Source: Eutreptiella sp. 'Long Island Sound 2002' (lineage: Eukaryota > Euglenozoa > Euglenophyceae > Eutreptiales > Eutreptiaceae). Taken from it: DNA of 64,000 nucleotides. The notes beneath the pieces were generated by a model that saw nothing but the letters and a program-made list of their open reading frames with translations, was not told the origin of the DNA and ran no database searches. The first letter of the stretch is position 1. Each line of letters starts with the position of its first letter. This document shows positions 12,415-24,600 of the stretch, one piece after another. The DNA is taken from NCBI GenBank assembly GCA_964036045.1, contig CAXIWF010000954.1:1-64000 (forward strand), given 5' to 3'. Both the position numbers and the translations under genes were made by a program.

Positions 12415-12904
12415 GCGAAGTGGTTGCGAAGCGGTCGCGGAGTGGTCGCGAAGTGGTCGCGAAGTGGTCGCGAAGTGGTCGCGAAGTGGTCGCGAAGTGG
12501 TCGCGAAGTGGACGCGAAGTGGTCGCGAAGTGATCGCGAAGTGGTCGCGAAGTGGTCGCGAAGTGGTCGTGAAGTGGTCGCGAAGTGGTCGCGCAAAGGT
12601 CGCGAAGAGGTCGCGAAGTGGTCGCGAAGTGGTCGCGAAGTGGTCGCGAAGTGGTCACGAAGTGGTCGCGAAGTGGTCGCGAAGTGGTCGCGATTGTTGT
12701 GAAGTGGTCGCGACGTGGTCGCGAAGTGGTCGCGAAGTGGTCGCGAAGTGGTCACGAAGTGGTCGCGAAGTGGTCGCGAAGTGGTCGCGAAGTGGTCGCG
12801 AAGTGGTCGCGAATTCGTCGCGAAGTGGTCGCGAAGTGTTCGCGAAGTGGTCGCGAACTGGTCGCGAAGCGGTTGCGAAGTGGTCGCGAAGTGGTCGCGA
12901 AGTG
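12415..12904 (+). repeat. 11-bp satellite block 3 (GAAGTGGTCGC)
   Basis: About 44 units. The left junction is the same as in blocks 1 and 2. The interior belongs to a second subfamily marked by GTGATCGCGAAG, GCGCAAAGGTCGCGAAGAGG and GATTGTTGTGAAG, with a right junction GTGCGCTCGGGGGCGATC. GAATTCGTCGCG is present near 12,810. Blocks 4 and 6 share this subfamily. Confidence 0.95.
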
Positions 12905-13153
12905 CGCTCGGGGGCGATCTGGGGCGATGGGGGGCGATGGGGGGCGAGGGGGGCGATGAGGGGCAACGGGGGGCGTACGGGGGCGATGGGAGGCGATGGG
13001 AGGCGATGGGGGGCTATCGGTGGCGATGGGGGGCGATAGGGGGCGATCAGGGGCGATGGGGGGGCAATGGGGGGCGATGGAGGGCGATGGGTGGCGAGGG
13101 GGGGCAATGCGGGGCGATGGTGGGCGATGCGGGGCGATGCGGGGCGATGGGGA
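12905..13153 (+). repeat. Short decamer spacer between 11-bp blocks 3 and 4
   Basis: About 250 bp of decamer units. It starts with the block-exit junction (CTCGGGGGCGATCTGG) and then carries a GGGCGTACGGGGGCG tag and a GGGCTATCGGTGGCG tag. These tags also follow the other 11-bp blocks (near 8,745, 13,690, 46,815 and 52,020). The spacer is therefore the usual right flank of a block, cut short where block 4 begins. Confidence 0.9.
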
Positions 13154-13610
13154 GCGAAGTGGTTGCGAAGCGGTCGCGGAGTGGTCGCGAAGTGGTCGCG
13201 AAATGGTGGCGAAGTGGTCGCGAAGTGGTCGCGAAGTGGTCGCGAAGTGGACGCGAAGTGGTCGCGAAGTGATCGCGAAGTGGTCGCGAAGTGGTCGCGA
13301 AGTGGTCGTGAAGTGGTCGCGAAGTGGTCGCGCAAAGGTCGCGAAGAGGTCGCGAAGTGGTCGCGAAGTGGTCGCGAAGTGGTCGCGAAGTGGTCGCAAA
13401 GTGGTCGCGAAGTGGTCGCGAAGTGGTCGCGATTGTCGTGAAGTGGTCGCAAAGTGGTCGCGAAGTGGTCGCGAAGTGGTCGCGAAGTGGTCGCGATTGT
13501 TGTGAAGTGGTCGCGACGTGGTCGCGAAGTGGTCGCGAAGTGGTCGCGAAGTGGTCACGAAGTGGTCGCGGAGTGGTCGCGAAGTGGTCGCGAAGTGGTC
13601 GCGAAGTGCG
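13154..13610 (+). repeat. 11-bp satellite block 4 (GAAGTGGTCGC)
   Basis: About 41 units, with the same subfamily markers as block 3 (GTGATCGCGAAG, GCGCAAAGGTCGCGAAGAGG, CTCGGGGG exit). It starts 739 bp after block 3. It has both the GATTGTCGTGAAG and GATTGTTGTGAAG landmarks but lacks the GAATTCGTCGCG unit present in the other five blocks, so it has lost or never had the right-hand interior. Confidence 0.95.
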
Positions 13611-16600
13611 CTCGGGGGCGATCTGGGGCGATGGGGGGCGATGGGGGGCGAGGGGGGCGAGGGGGGCGATGAGGGGCAACGGGGGGCGTACGGGGGCGAT
13701 GGGAGGCGATGCGAGGCGATGGGGGCTATCGGTGGCGATAGGGGGCGATCAGGGGCGATGGGAGGGCAATGGGGGGCGATGGAGGGCAATGGGTGGCGAG
13801 GGGGGCAATGCGGGGCGATGGTGGGCGATGGGGGGCGATGCGGGGCGATGGTGGGCAATGGGGGGAGAGGGGGGGCGATGGGGGGCGATGGGGGGCAAGG
13901 GGGGGCGAGGGGGGCAATGGGTGGCGTTGGGGGGCGATGGGGGGCGATGGGAGGCGACGGGGGCGATGGGGGGCGATGGGGGACGATGGGGGGCGATGGG
14001 GGGCGAGCGGGGGCGAAGGGGGGCACTGGGGTGCGAGGGGGCGCGATGGGGGGCAGTGGGGGGGGATCTGGGGCGATGGGGGCGATGGGGGGCCATGAGG
14101 GGCGATGAGCGGCGATGGGGGGCGATGGGGGGTGATGGGGGGCGATGGGGGGCGATGGGGGGCGATGGGGGGGCGATGGGGGGCGATGGGACGGCGACGG
14201 GGGGCGATGGGGGCGTTGGGGGGCGATGGGTCGCGAGGGGGGGCGAGGGGGGGCGAGGGGCGGTGATGGGGCGCGATGGGGGGCAATGGGGGGCAATGGG
14301 GGGCAATGGGGGGCGTGGGGGGGCGCTGGGGGGGCGAGGGGGGGCGAGGTGGGGGGCGATGGGGGGTGGCGCTGGGGGGCGCTAGGGGGCGATGGGGGGC
14401 GATGGGCGGCGATCGGGGGCGAGGGGGGGCGACGGGGGGTGAGGGGGGGCGATGGGGGGCGATGGGGGCGGGGGGGGCGAGGGGGGGCGAGGGGAGGCGA
14501 GGGGGGGCGATGGGGGGCAATTGGGGGCGATGGGGTGAATGAAGGGCGATGGGGGGCGATGGGGGGCGATGGGGGGCGAGGGGGAGCAAGGGGGGGCGAT
14601 CGGGGGTGATGGGGGGCGATGGGGGGCGATGGGGGGCGATGGGGGGCGAGGGGGGCTATCGGGGGCGATGAGGGGGCGATGAGGGGCGATGGGGGGCGAT
14701 GGGGGGCGATCGGGGGCGATCGGGGGCGAGGGGGGGCCACCGGGGGCCAGCAGGGGCGAAGGGGGGTGTTGGGGTGCGAGGGGGCGCGATGGGGGGCAGT
14801 GGGGGGGGACGGGGGGCGATGGGGGGGCGATGTGGGGCGATGGGGGGCGATGGGGGGCGAGGGGGTGCGAGAGGGTGTAAGGGGGGGCGATGGGGGGCGA
14901 TGGGGGGCGATGGGTGGCGAGGGGGGCCGAGGGGGGGCAAGGGGGGTCGATGGGGGGCGATGGGTGGCGGGGGGGCCGAGGGGGGGCAAGGGGGGTCGAT
15001 GGGGGGCGATGGGGGGCAATGGGGCGGCAATGGCGGGCAATGGAGGGCAATGGGGGGCAATGGGGGGCGAGGGGGGGTGGAGGGGGGGCGAGGGGGGGCC
15101 TGAGGGGGGCGCTGGGGGGCGAGGGGGGGGGCGAGGTTAGGGGCGATGGGGGGGGGGCGATGGGGGGCGATAGGGGCCGATGGGCAGGGATCGGGGGCGA
15201 GGGGGCGAATGGGGCTGTGGGGGGCGATGGGGGGGCGATGGGGGGCGATGGGGGGGCGGGCGGGGCGATGGGAGGCGATGGGGGGCGATGGGGGATGATG
15301 GGGGGCGATGGGGGGCTACGGGGGGCGAGGGGAAGCGATGGGGGGCAATGAGGGGCGAAGGGGGGCGATGGGGAGCGATGGGGGGCGATGGGAGGCGATG
15401 GGGAGGCCATTCGGGGCAATTGGGGGGCAATGGGGTGCGAGGGGGGGCGAGGGGGGGCAATGGGGGGCGATGGGAGGCGAGGGGGGGTAATGGGGGGCGA
15501 TGGGGGGGCGAGGGGGGGCAATGGGGGGGCAATGGGGGGCAATGGGGGGGCAATAAGGGGCGTTGGAAGGCGATGGGGGGCGAGGGGGGGCGATGGGGGG
15601 GGATGGGGTGCGATGGGGGGTGATGGGGGGCGGTGGGAGGCGGTGGGGGGCGATGGGGGGCGATGGGGGGCAATGTGGGGGCGATGGGGGGCGATGAGGG
15701 GCGATGGTGGGCGCCCGGGGACGATGGGGGGCGAGGGGGGGGCGAGGGGAGGCGATGGGGGGCGATGGGGGGCGATGGGGGGCGAGGGGGGGCAAGGGGG
15801 GGCGATCAGCGGCGATGCGGGGCGATGGGAAGCAATGGGGGGCAATGGGGGGGCAATGGGGGGGCAATGGAGCGCGATGGGAGGCGAGGCGGGGCGAGGG
15901 GGGGCGATGGGGTGCTACCGGGGGCGATGAGGGGCGATGAGGGGCGATGGCGGGCGACGGGGGGCGATGGAGGCTGAGGGGGGGCGAAGGGGGGAGTTGG
16001 GGTGCGAGGGGGGGCGATGGGGGGCGTTGGGGGGCAATGGGGGGCGATGGGGGGCGATGGGGGGCGATGGGGGGGCGATGGGGGGCGAGGGGGGGCGATG
16101 GGGGGCCAGCGAGGGCGAAGGGGGCGTTGGGGTGCGAGGCGGCGCGATGGGTGGCAGTGGGGGGGGAACGGGGGGCGATGGTGGGAGATGGGGGGCGATG
16201 GGGAGGCAATCGGGGGCGATGGGGGGTGATCGGGGGCGATGGGGGGTGAGGGGGTGCGAGAGGGTGCGAGGGGGGCGAGGGGGGGCGATGGGGGGCGATG
16301 GGGGGCCTTGGGGGGCGATGGGGGCCAATGGGTGGCGAGGGGGGGCCATGGGGGGCCAGGGGGGGCGATTGGGGGCGATGGGGGGCAATGGGGGGCAATG
16401 GGGGGCAATGGGGGGCGAGGGGGGGGTGAGGGGGCGCTAGGGGGGCGTGAGGGGGGGCGCTGGGGGGGCGAGGGGGGGGGCAAGACGGGGGGCGATGGGG
16501 GGGGGGCGAGGTGGGGGGCGATGGGGGGGGGCGATGGGGGGCAATTTGGGGCGATGGGGGGCGATGGGGGGCGATGGGGGGCGATGGGGGGCGATGGGGG

Positions 16601-19600
16601 GCGATGGGGGGCGATGGGGGGCGATTGGGGGCGACCGGGGGCGAGCAGGGGCGAAGGGGGCGTTGGGGTGCGAGGGGGCGCGATGGGGAGCAGTAGGGGG
16701 GGGATGGGGGGCGATGGGGGGCGATGGGGGGCGATGGGGGGGCGAGGGGGGGCGATCGGGGGCGATGGGGGGCGAGGGGGTGCGAAAGGGTGCGAGGGGG
16801 GGCGATGGGGGGGCGATGTGGGGCGAGGGGGGGCGATGAGGGGCGATGGGGGGCGAGGGGGTGCGAGAGGGTGCGACGGGGGGCGATGGGGGGGCGATGG
16901 AAGGCGATGGGGGGCGATGCGGGGCGGTGGCGGCCAATGGGTGGCGAGGGGGGGCCAGGGGGGGCCAGGGTGGGCGTTGGGGGGCAATGCGGGGGCGATG
17001 GGGGGCAATGAAGGGTAATGGGGGGCAATGAGGGGCGAGGGGGGGCTAGGGGGGCGTGACAAGGGTCGGGGGCGATGGGGGGGGCGAGGTGGGGGGCGAT
17101 GGGGGGCGATGGGGGGCGATGGGGGAGGGAGGGGGCGAGGCAGGGCGAGGGGAGGCGATGGGGGCGATGGGGGGCGATGGGGGACGATGGGGGACGATGG
17201 GGGTCGATGGAGGGCGAAGGGGGGCGAGGGGGAGCGATGGGGGGTGATGGGGGGCGATGGGGGGCGATGGGGGGCGATGGGGGGCCATGCAGGGCGATGG
17301 GAGGCAATGGGGGCAATGGGGGGGCAATGGGGGGCGATGGGGGGCGATGGGGGGCGAGGCAGGGGCGAGGGGGGGCGAGGGGGTGCGATTGGGGGCGATG
17401 GGTGGGCAATGGGGGGCAATGGGGCGGCGATGGGGGGGCGATGGGGGGCAAAGGGGGGGCAATGGAGGGGCAATGGGGGGGCGATGGGGGGCGATAGGGG
17501 GGCAATGGGGGGCGATGAGGGGCGATGCGGGGCGATGGGGGGCGATCGGGGGCAATGGGGGGCAATGGGGGGAGGCGAGGGGGGGGGCAAGCTGGGGGGC
17601 GATAGGGGGGGCGATGGGGGGCGACCGGGGGCGATGGGGGGCGATGGGGGGCGAGGGGGGGCGAAGGGGGGCGTTAGGGTACGAGGGGGGAGACGGGGGG
17701 CGGTGGGGGGCGATGGGGGGCGATGGGGGGCGATGGGGGGGCGATGGGGGGCGACCGGGGGCGAGCGGGGGCGAAGGGGGGCGTTGGGGTGCGAGGGGAT
17801 GTGATGGGGGGCAGTGGGGGGGGATGGGGGGCGATGGGGGAAGAGGGGGGGCGATGGGGGGCGATGGGGGGGCGATGGGGGGCGATGGGGGGCGATGGGG
17901 GCCGATGGGGGGCGAGGGGGGGCGATTGGGGGCGAGCAGGGGCGAAGGGGCCGTTGGGGTGCGAGGCGGCGCGATGGGGGGCGATGTGGGGGGAGGGGGG
18001 GCGATGGGGGGCGATGGGGGGTGAGGGGGTGCAAGAGGGTGCGAGGGGGGGCGATGGGGGGCGATGGGGGGGCGATGTGGGGCGAGGGGGGGCGATGGGG
18101 GGCGATGGGGGGCGATGGGGGCCAATGGGTGGCGAGGGGGGGCCAGGGGGAGCCAGGGGGGGCGATGGGGGGCAATGGGGGGGCGATAGGGGGCAATGGG
18201 GGGCAATGGGGGGCAATGGGGGTGGAGGGGGGGGTTGAGGGGGGGCTAGGGGGGCGCTGAGGGGGCGAGGGGGGGGGACGAGTTGGGGGGCGATTGGGGG
18301 GGGGCGAGGTGGGGGCGATGGGGGGGGGGCGATTGGGGGCGATTGGGGGCGATGGGGGCGATGGGGGCGGGAGGGGGCGAGGGGGGCGAGGGGAGGCGAT
18401 GGGGGGCGATGGGGGGCGATGGGGGACGATGGGGGACGATGGGGGACGATGGGGGGCGAGGGGGGGCGAGGGGGAGCGAATGGGGCTCGATGGGGTGCGA
18501 TGGGGGGCGATGGGGGGCGATAGGGGGCGATGGGGGCCATGGGGGGGGACGGGAGGCAATGGGGGGCAATGGGGGGGCAATGGGGGGGATGGGGGGCGAT
18601 GGGGGGCGAGGGGGGGCGAAGGGGGGCGATGGGGGGGGCGATGGGGGGCGAGGGGGGGCGAAGGGGGGCGTTAGGGTACGAGGGGGGAGACGGGGGGCGG
18701 TTGGGGGCGATGGGGGGCGATGGGGGGCGATGGGGGGGCGATGGGGGGCGAGGGGGGGCGACCGGGGGCGAAGGGGGGCGTTGGGGTGCGAGGGGGCGTG
18801 ATGGGGGGCAGTGGGGGGGGATGGGGGGCGATTGGGGAAGAGGGGGGGCGATGGGGGGCGATGGGGGGGCGATGGGGGGCGATGTGGGTCGATGGGGGGC
18901 GAGGGGGGGCGACCGGGGGCGAGCAGGGGCGAAGGGGGCGTTGGGGTGCGAGGCGGCGCGATGGGGGGCAGTGCGGGCGGATTGGGGGTGATGGGGGGCG
19001 ATGGGGGGCGATGGGGGGGCGATGTGGGCCGAGGGGGGGCGATGGGGGGCGATGGGGGGCGAGAGGGTGCGAGGGGGGGCGATGGGGGGCGATGGGGGGG
19101 CGATGTGGGGCGAGGGGGGGCGATGGGGGGCGATGGGGGGCGATGGGGGGCGATGGGGGCCAATGGGTGGCAAGGGGGGCCAGGGGGTGCCAGGGGGGGC
19201 GATGGGGGGCAATGGGGGGGCAAAGGGGGGCAATGGGGGGCAATGGGGGGCGAGGGGGGGGTTGAGGGGGGGCTAGGGGGGCGTGAGGGGGGGCGCTGAG
19301 GAGGCGGGGGGGGGACGAGTTGGGGGGCGATGGAGGGGGGCGAGGTGGGGGCGATGGGGGGGGGCGATGGGGGGCGATTGGGGGCGATGGGGGGCGATGG
19401 GAGCAGGAGGGGGCGAGGGGAGGCGAGGGGAGGCGATGGGGGGCGATGGGGGGCGATGGGGGACGATGAGGGTCGATGGGGGGCGAGGGGGGGCGAGGGG
19501 GAGCGAATGGGGCTCGATGGGGTGCGATGGGGGGCGATGGGAGGCGATGGGGGGACATTGGGGGGGATGAGAGGCAATGGGGGGCAATGGGGGGGCAATG

Positions 19601-21540
19601 GGGGGCGATGGGGGGCGATGGGGGGCAAGGGGGGGCGAGGGGGGCCGAGGGGGGGCGATGGGGGGCCAGTGGGGGCGAAGGGGGGCGTTAGGGTACGAGG
19701 GGGGGAGACGGGGGGCGGTGGGGGGCGATGGGGGGGCGATGAGGGGCGATGGGGGGCGATCGGGGGGCGATGGGGGGCGAGGGGGGGCGACCGGGGGCGA
19801 CCGGGGGCGAAGGGGGGCGTTGGGGTGCGAGGGGGCGCGATGGAGGGCAGTGGGGGGGGATGGGGGGCGATTGGGGAAGAGGGGGGGCGATGGGGGGCGA
19901 TGGGGGGGCGATGGGGGGCGATGGGGGGCGATGGGGGTCGATGGGGGGCGTGCGGGGGCGACCGGGGGCGAGCAGGGGCGAAGGGGGCGTTGGGGTGCGA
20001 GGTGGCGCGATGGGGGGCAGTGGGGGGGGATGGGGGGCGATGGGGGGCGATGGGGGGCGATGTGGGGCGAGGGGGGGCGATGGGGAGCGATGCAGGGCGA
20101 GGGGGTGCGAGAGGGTGCGATGGGGGGCGATGGGGGGCGATGGGGGGGCGATGTGGGGCCAGGGGGGGCGATGGGGGGCGATGGGGGGCGATGGGGGGCG
20201 ATGGGGGCCAATGGGTGGCGAGGGGGGGCCAGGGGGTGCCAGGGGGGGCGATGGGGGGCATTGGGGGGGCAATGGGGGGGCGATGGGGGGCAATGGGGGG
20301 CAATGGGGGGCGAGGGGGGGGTTGAGGGGGGGCGAGGGGGGCGTGAGGGGGGGCGCTGAGGAGGCGGGGGGGGGGACGAGTTGGGGGGCGATGGGGGGGG
20401 GCGAGGTGGGGGCGATGGGGGGGGGCGATGGGGGGCGATTGGGGGCGATGGGGGGCGATGGGGGCGGGAGGGGGCGAGCGGGGGCGAGGGGAGGCGATGG
20501 GGGGCGATGGGGGACGATGGGGGACGATGGGGGTCGATGGGGGGCGAGGGGGGGCGAGGGGGAGCGAATGGGGCTCCATGGGGTGTGATGGGGGGCGATG
20601 GGGGGCGATGGGGGGCCATGGGGGGGGATGGGAGGCAATGGGGGGCAATGGGGGGGCAATGGGGGGCGATGGGGGGCGATGGGCCGCAAGGGGGGGCGAG
20701 GGGAGGCAATGGGGGGCAATGGGGGGGCAATGGGGGGCGATGGGGGGCGATGGGGGGCGAGGGGGTGCGTTAGGGTACGAGGGGGGGAGACGGGGGGCGG
20801 TGGGGGGCGATGGGGGGCGATGGGGGGCGATGAAGGGCGATGGGGGGGCGATGGGGGGCGAGGGGGGGCGACCGGGGGCGAGCGTGGGCGAAGGGGGGCG
20901 TTGGGGCGCGAGGGGGCGCGATGGGGGGCACTGGGGGGGATGGGGGGCGATTGGGGAAGAGGGGGGGCGATGGGGGGCGATGGGGGGGCGACGGGGGGCG
21001 ATGAAGGGCGATGGGGGTCGATGGGGAGCGAGGGGGGGCGACCGGAGGCAAGCAGGAGCGAAGGGGGCGTTGGGGTGCGAGGCGCGCGATGGGGGGCAGT
21101 GGGGGGGGATGGGGGGCGATGGGGGGCGACCGGGGGCGATGGGGGGCGATGGGAGGCGATGGGGGGGCCAGGGGGGGCAATGGGCGGGCAATGGGGGGCG
21201 ATGGGGAGCAAGGGGGGGCGATGGGGGGCGATGGGGGGCGATGGGGGGCTATCGGGGGCGATGAGGGGCGCTGGGGGGCGACGAAGGGCGAAGGGGGGCG
21301 ATGGGGGGCGATGGGGGGCGAGGGGGGGCGAGCGGGGGCGGTCGGGGGCGATGGGGGGCGAGGGGGGGCAATGGGGGGCGATGGGGGGCGATGGGGGGCG
21401 ATGGGGGGCGATGGGGGAAGATGGTGGGCGATGGGGGGCGATGGGGGCTCATGGGGGACGATGAGGGGCGATGGGGTGCGAGGGGGGGCGATGGGGGGCG
21501 ATGGTGGGCGAGAGGGAGCGAGGGGGGGCGATCGGGGGCG
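13611..21540 (+). repeat. Decamer satellite array, left arm, third part, with ~1-kb higher-order repeat
   Basis: GATGGGGGGC units. From about 17.6 kb a higher-order repeat of about 1 kb is evident: the tag GCGTTAGGGTACGAGG recurs with its TTAGGG at 17,674, 18,671, 19,688 and 20,770 (spacings 997, 1,017 and 1,082 bp). Each copy is followed by GGAGACGGGGGGCGG, then GCGTTGGGGTGCGAGG, then a GGGGAAGAGGG unit. The tag GGCCATTCGGGGCAAT at about 15,408 matches right-arm copies near 54,150, 54,447 and 58,253. No gene is seen. Confidence 0.93.
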
Positions 21541-21667
21541 AGGATTGATTTACATTTGTGATTTGCCGCCATATACCCCGCATTGCACATTTTTGAGATC
21601 GTCAAGGTTTCCTGGGTGCAAAATCATCGGGAGGTGAAACCAACCAAGCGGTCAAACATTTCGTGAA
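21541..21667. other. 127-bp non-repetitive island inside the array
   Basis: An abrupt switch from G-rich decamers to ordinary-composition DNA (starting GATTGATTTACATTTG and ending ACATTTCGTGAAGG), and back again. No meaningful open frame starts and ends within it. I see no terminal inverted repeats, no tRNA-like fold and no similarity to the 30-41.7 kb island. It could be the scar of an inserted element or a captured filler at a double-strand break. Confidence 0.85.
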
Positions 21668-24600
21668 GGGGGGGGCGATGGGGGGTGATGGGGGGCGATG
21701 GGGGGCGGTGGGAGGCAATGGGGGGCAATGGGGGGGCAATTGGGGGCAATGGAGGGTGATGGGGGGCGGGGGGAGGCGATGGGGGGCTTTCGGGGGCGAT
21801 TGGGGCCGATGGGGGGCGACGGGGGGCGATGGGGGTCGATGGGGGGCGATGGGGGGCGAGAGGGGGCAAAGGGGGGCATTAGGGTAAAACGGGGGGCGCC
21901 CAGCGGCGGCGGGGTGCTATGGGGGGCGAGGGGGCACGATGAGGGGTAGTGGGGGGGGATGGGGGGCGATGGGGGGCGACCGGGGGCGATGGCGGGCGAT
22001 GGGGGGGCGATGGGGGGCGATGGGGGGCGATGGGGGGCGATGGGTGGCGAGGGGGTGCGAGGGGGGGCAAGGGGGGTTGATGGGGCGCGATGGGGGGCAT
22101 TGGGGGGGCAATGGGGGGCAATGGGGGGCAATGGGGGGCGAGGGGGGGCGTGGGGGGGGCGCTTGGGGGGCGAGGTGGGGGGCGATTCGGGGGGGCGATG
22201 GGGGGCGATGGGCGGCGATCGGGGGCGAGGGGGGGCGATGGGGGGCGCTCGAGGGCGATGGGGGGCGATGGGGGCGGGGGGGGCGAGGGGGGGCGAGGGG
22301 AGGCGATGGGGGACGATGGGGGGCGATGGGGGGCGATAGGGGGAAATGTGGGGCGATGGGGGGCGATGGGGGGGATGGGGGGCGAGGGGGAGCGAGGGGG
22401 GACGATGGGGGGCGATGGGGGGCGATGGGGGTTGATGGGGGGCGATGGGGGGCGGTTGGAGGCTATGTGGGGCAATGGGGGGGCAATGGAGGGCGATGGG
22501 GGGCGAGGGGGCGCGAGGGGGGGCCATTGGGGGCTATCGGGGGCGATGGGGGGCGATGGGTGGCGATGGGGGGCGAACAGGGGCGTTAGGGTACGAGGGG
22601 GGGCGATGGGGGGCGGTGGGGGGCGATGGGGGGCGATGGGGGGCGATGGGGGGTGATGGGGGTCGATGGGGGGCGAAGGGGGGCGACCAGGGGCGAGCAG
22701 GGGCGAAGGGGGCGTTTGGGTGCGAGGGGGCGCGATGGGGGGCAGTGGGGGGGGGTGGGGGGCGATGGGGGGCGATGGGGGGCGATGGAGGGGCGATGTG
22801 GGGCGAGGGGGGGCGATGGGGGGCGAGGGGGTGCGAGGGGGTGCGAGGGGGGGGCGATGGGGGGGCGATGTGGGGCGAGGGGGGGCGATGGGGGGCAATG
22901 GGGCGCGAGGGGGTGCGAGAGGGTGCGAGGGGGGGCGATGGGGGGCGAGGGGGGGCGATGGGTGGCGAGGGGGGCGAGGGGGGGAAGGGCGGGCGATGGG
23001 GGGCGGTGAATGGCAATGGGGGGCAATGGGGGGGCAATGGGGGGGCAATGGAGGGCGATGGGAGGCGAGGCGGCGCGAGGGGGTCGATGGGGGGCTATCG
23101 GGGGCGATGGCGGGCGATGAGGGGCGATGGCGGGCGATGCGGGGCGAGGGGGGGCGATGGGGGGGCGAGGGGGGGGCGAGGGGGGGCGAGGGGGGGCAAT
23201 GGGGGGCGATGGGGGGCGAGGGGGGGCGATGGGGGGCGATGGGGAGCGAGGTGTGGGCGAGGGAGGGCAATGGGGGGGCAATGGGGGGCAATGGGGGTGC
23301 AATGGGGGGTGATGGTGGGCGATGGGGGGCGAGGGGGGGCGATGTGGGGGGATGGGGGGCGATGGGGGGCGATGGGGGGCAACTGGGGGCGGTGGGGGGC
23401 GATGGGGGGCGATGCGGGGCGATGGGGGGGCGATGGGGGGCGATCGGGGGCGATGGGGGGCGCTTGGGGGCGATTGGGGGCGATGGGGGGGCGAGGGGGG
23501 GCGAGGGGGGGCGATGGGGGGCGATGGGGGGCGAGGGGGGGCGATGAGCGGCGATGGGGGGCGATGGGGGGCGATGGTGGGTGAGGGGGGGCGAAGGGGG
23601 GCGTTGGGGTGCAAGGGGGGGCGATGGGGGGCGGTGGGGGGCGATGGGGGGGCAATGGGGGGGCGAGGGGGGGCGATGGGGGGCGAGCGGGGGCGAGCGG
23701 GGGCGAAGGGGGGCGTTTGGGTGCGAGGCTGCGCGATGGGGGGCAGTGGGGGGGGATGGGGGGCGATGGGGGGAGATGGGGGGCGATGGGGGGGCGATGG
23801 GGGGCGAAGGGGGGCGATTGGGGGCGATGGGGGGCGAGGGGGGGCGATGGGGGGCGAGGGGGGCGAGCGGGGGCGATGGGGGGCGATGGGGAGGGAGGGG
23901 GAGCGATGGGGGGCGAGGGGGGGCGAGGAGGGGCGAAGAGGGGCCTGGGGGGGCGAGGGGGGGCAATGGGGGCTATGGGAGGCGATGGGGGGCAATGGGG
24001 GGCAATGGGGGGCGATGGGGGGCGATGGGGGGCGTACGGGGGCGATGGGGGACGATGGGCGGCGATGGGGGGCGATGGGGGGCGATGGGGGACGATGGGG
24101 GGCGATGGGGTGCGAGGGGTGGCGATGGGGGGCGATGGTGGGCGAGAGGGAGCGAGGGGGGGCGATCGGCGGCGATGGGGGGCGAGGGGGCGCGAGGGGG
24201 GGCCATTGGGGGCTATCGGGGGCGTTGGGGGGCGATGGGGGGCGATGGGTGGCGATGGGGGGCGAACAGGGGCGTTAGGGTACGAGGGGGGGCGATAGGG
24301 GGCGCTGGGGGGCGATGGGGGGCGATGGGGGGCGATGGGGGGCGATGGGGGTCGATGGGGGGCGAAGGGGGGCGACCAGGGGCGACCAGGGGCGAAGGGG
24401 GCGTTGGGGTGCGAGGGGGCGCGATGGGGGGCAGTGGGGGGGGATGGGGGGCGATGGGGGGCGATGGGGGGCGATGGGGGGGCGATGTGGGGCGAGGGGG
24501 GGCGATGGGGGGCGAGGGGGTGCGAGAGGGTGCGAGGGGGGGCGATGGGGGGGCGATGTGGGGCGAGGGGGGGCGATGGGGGGCGATGCGGGGCGGGGGG

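Noticed and set aside
17670-20780. TTAGGG words as telomere repeats
   Set aside because: They occur once per kilobase unit inside GCGTTAGGGTACGAGG, not in tandem.
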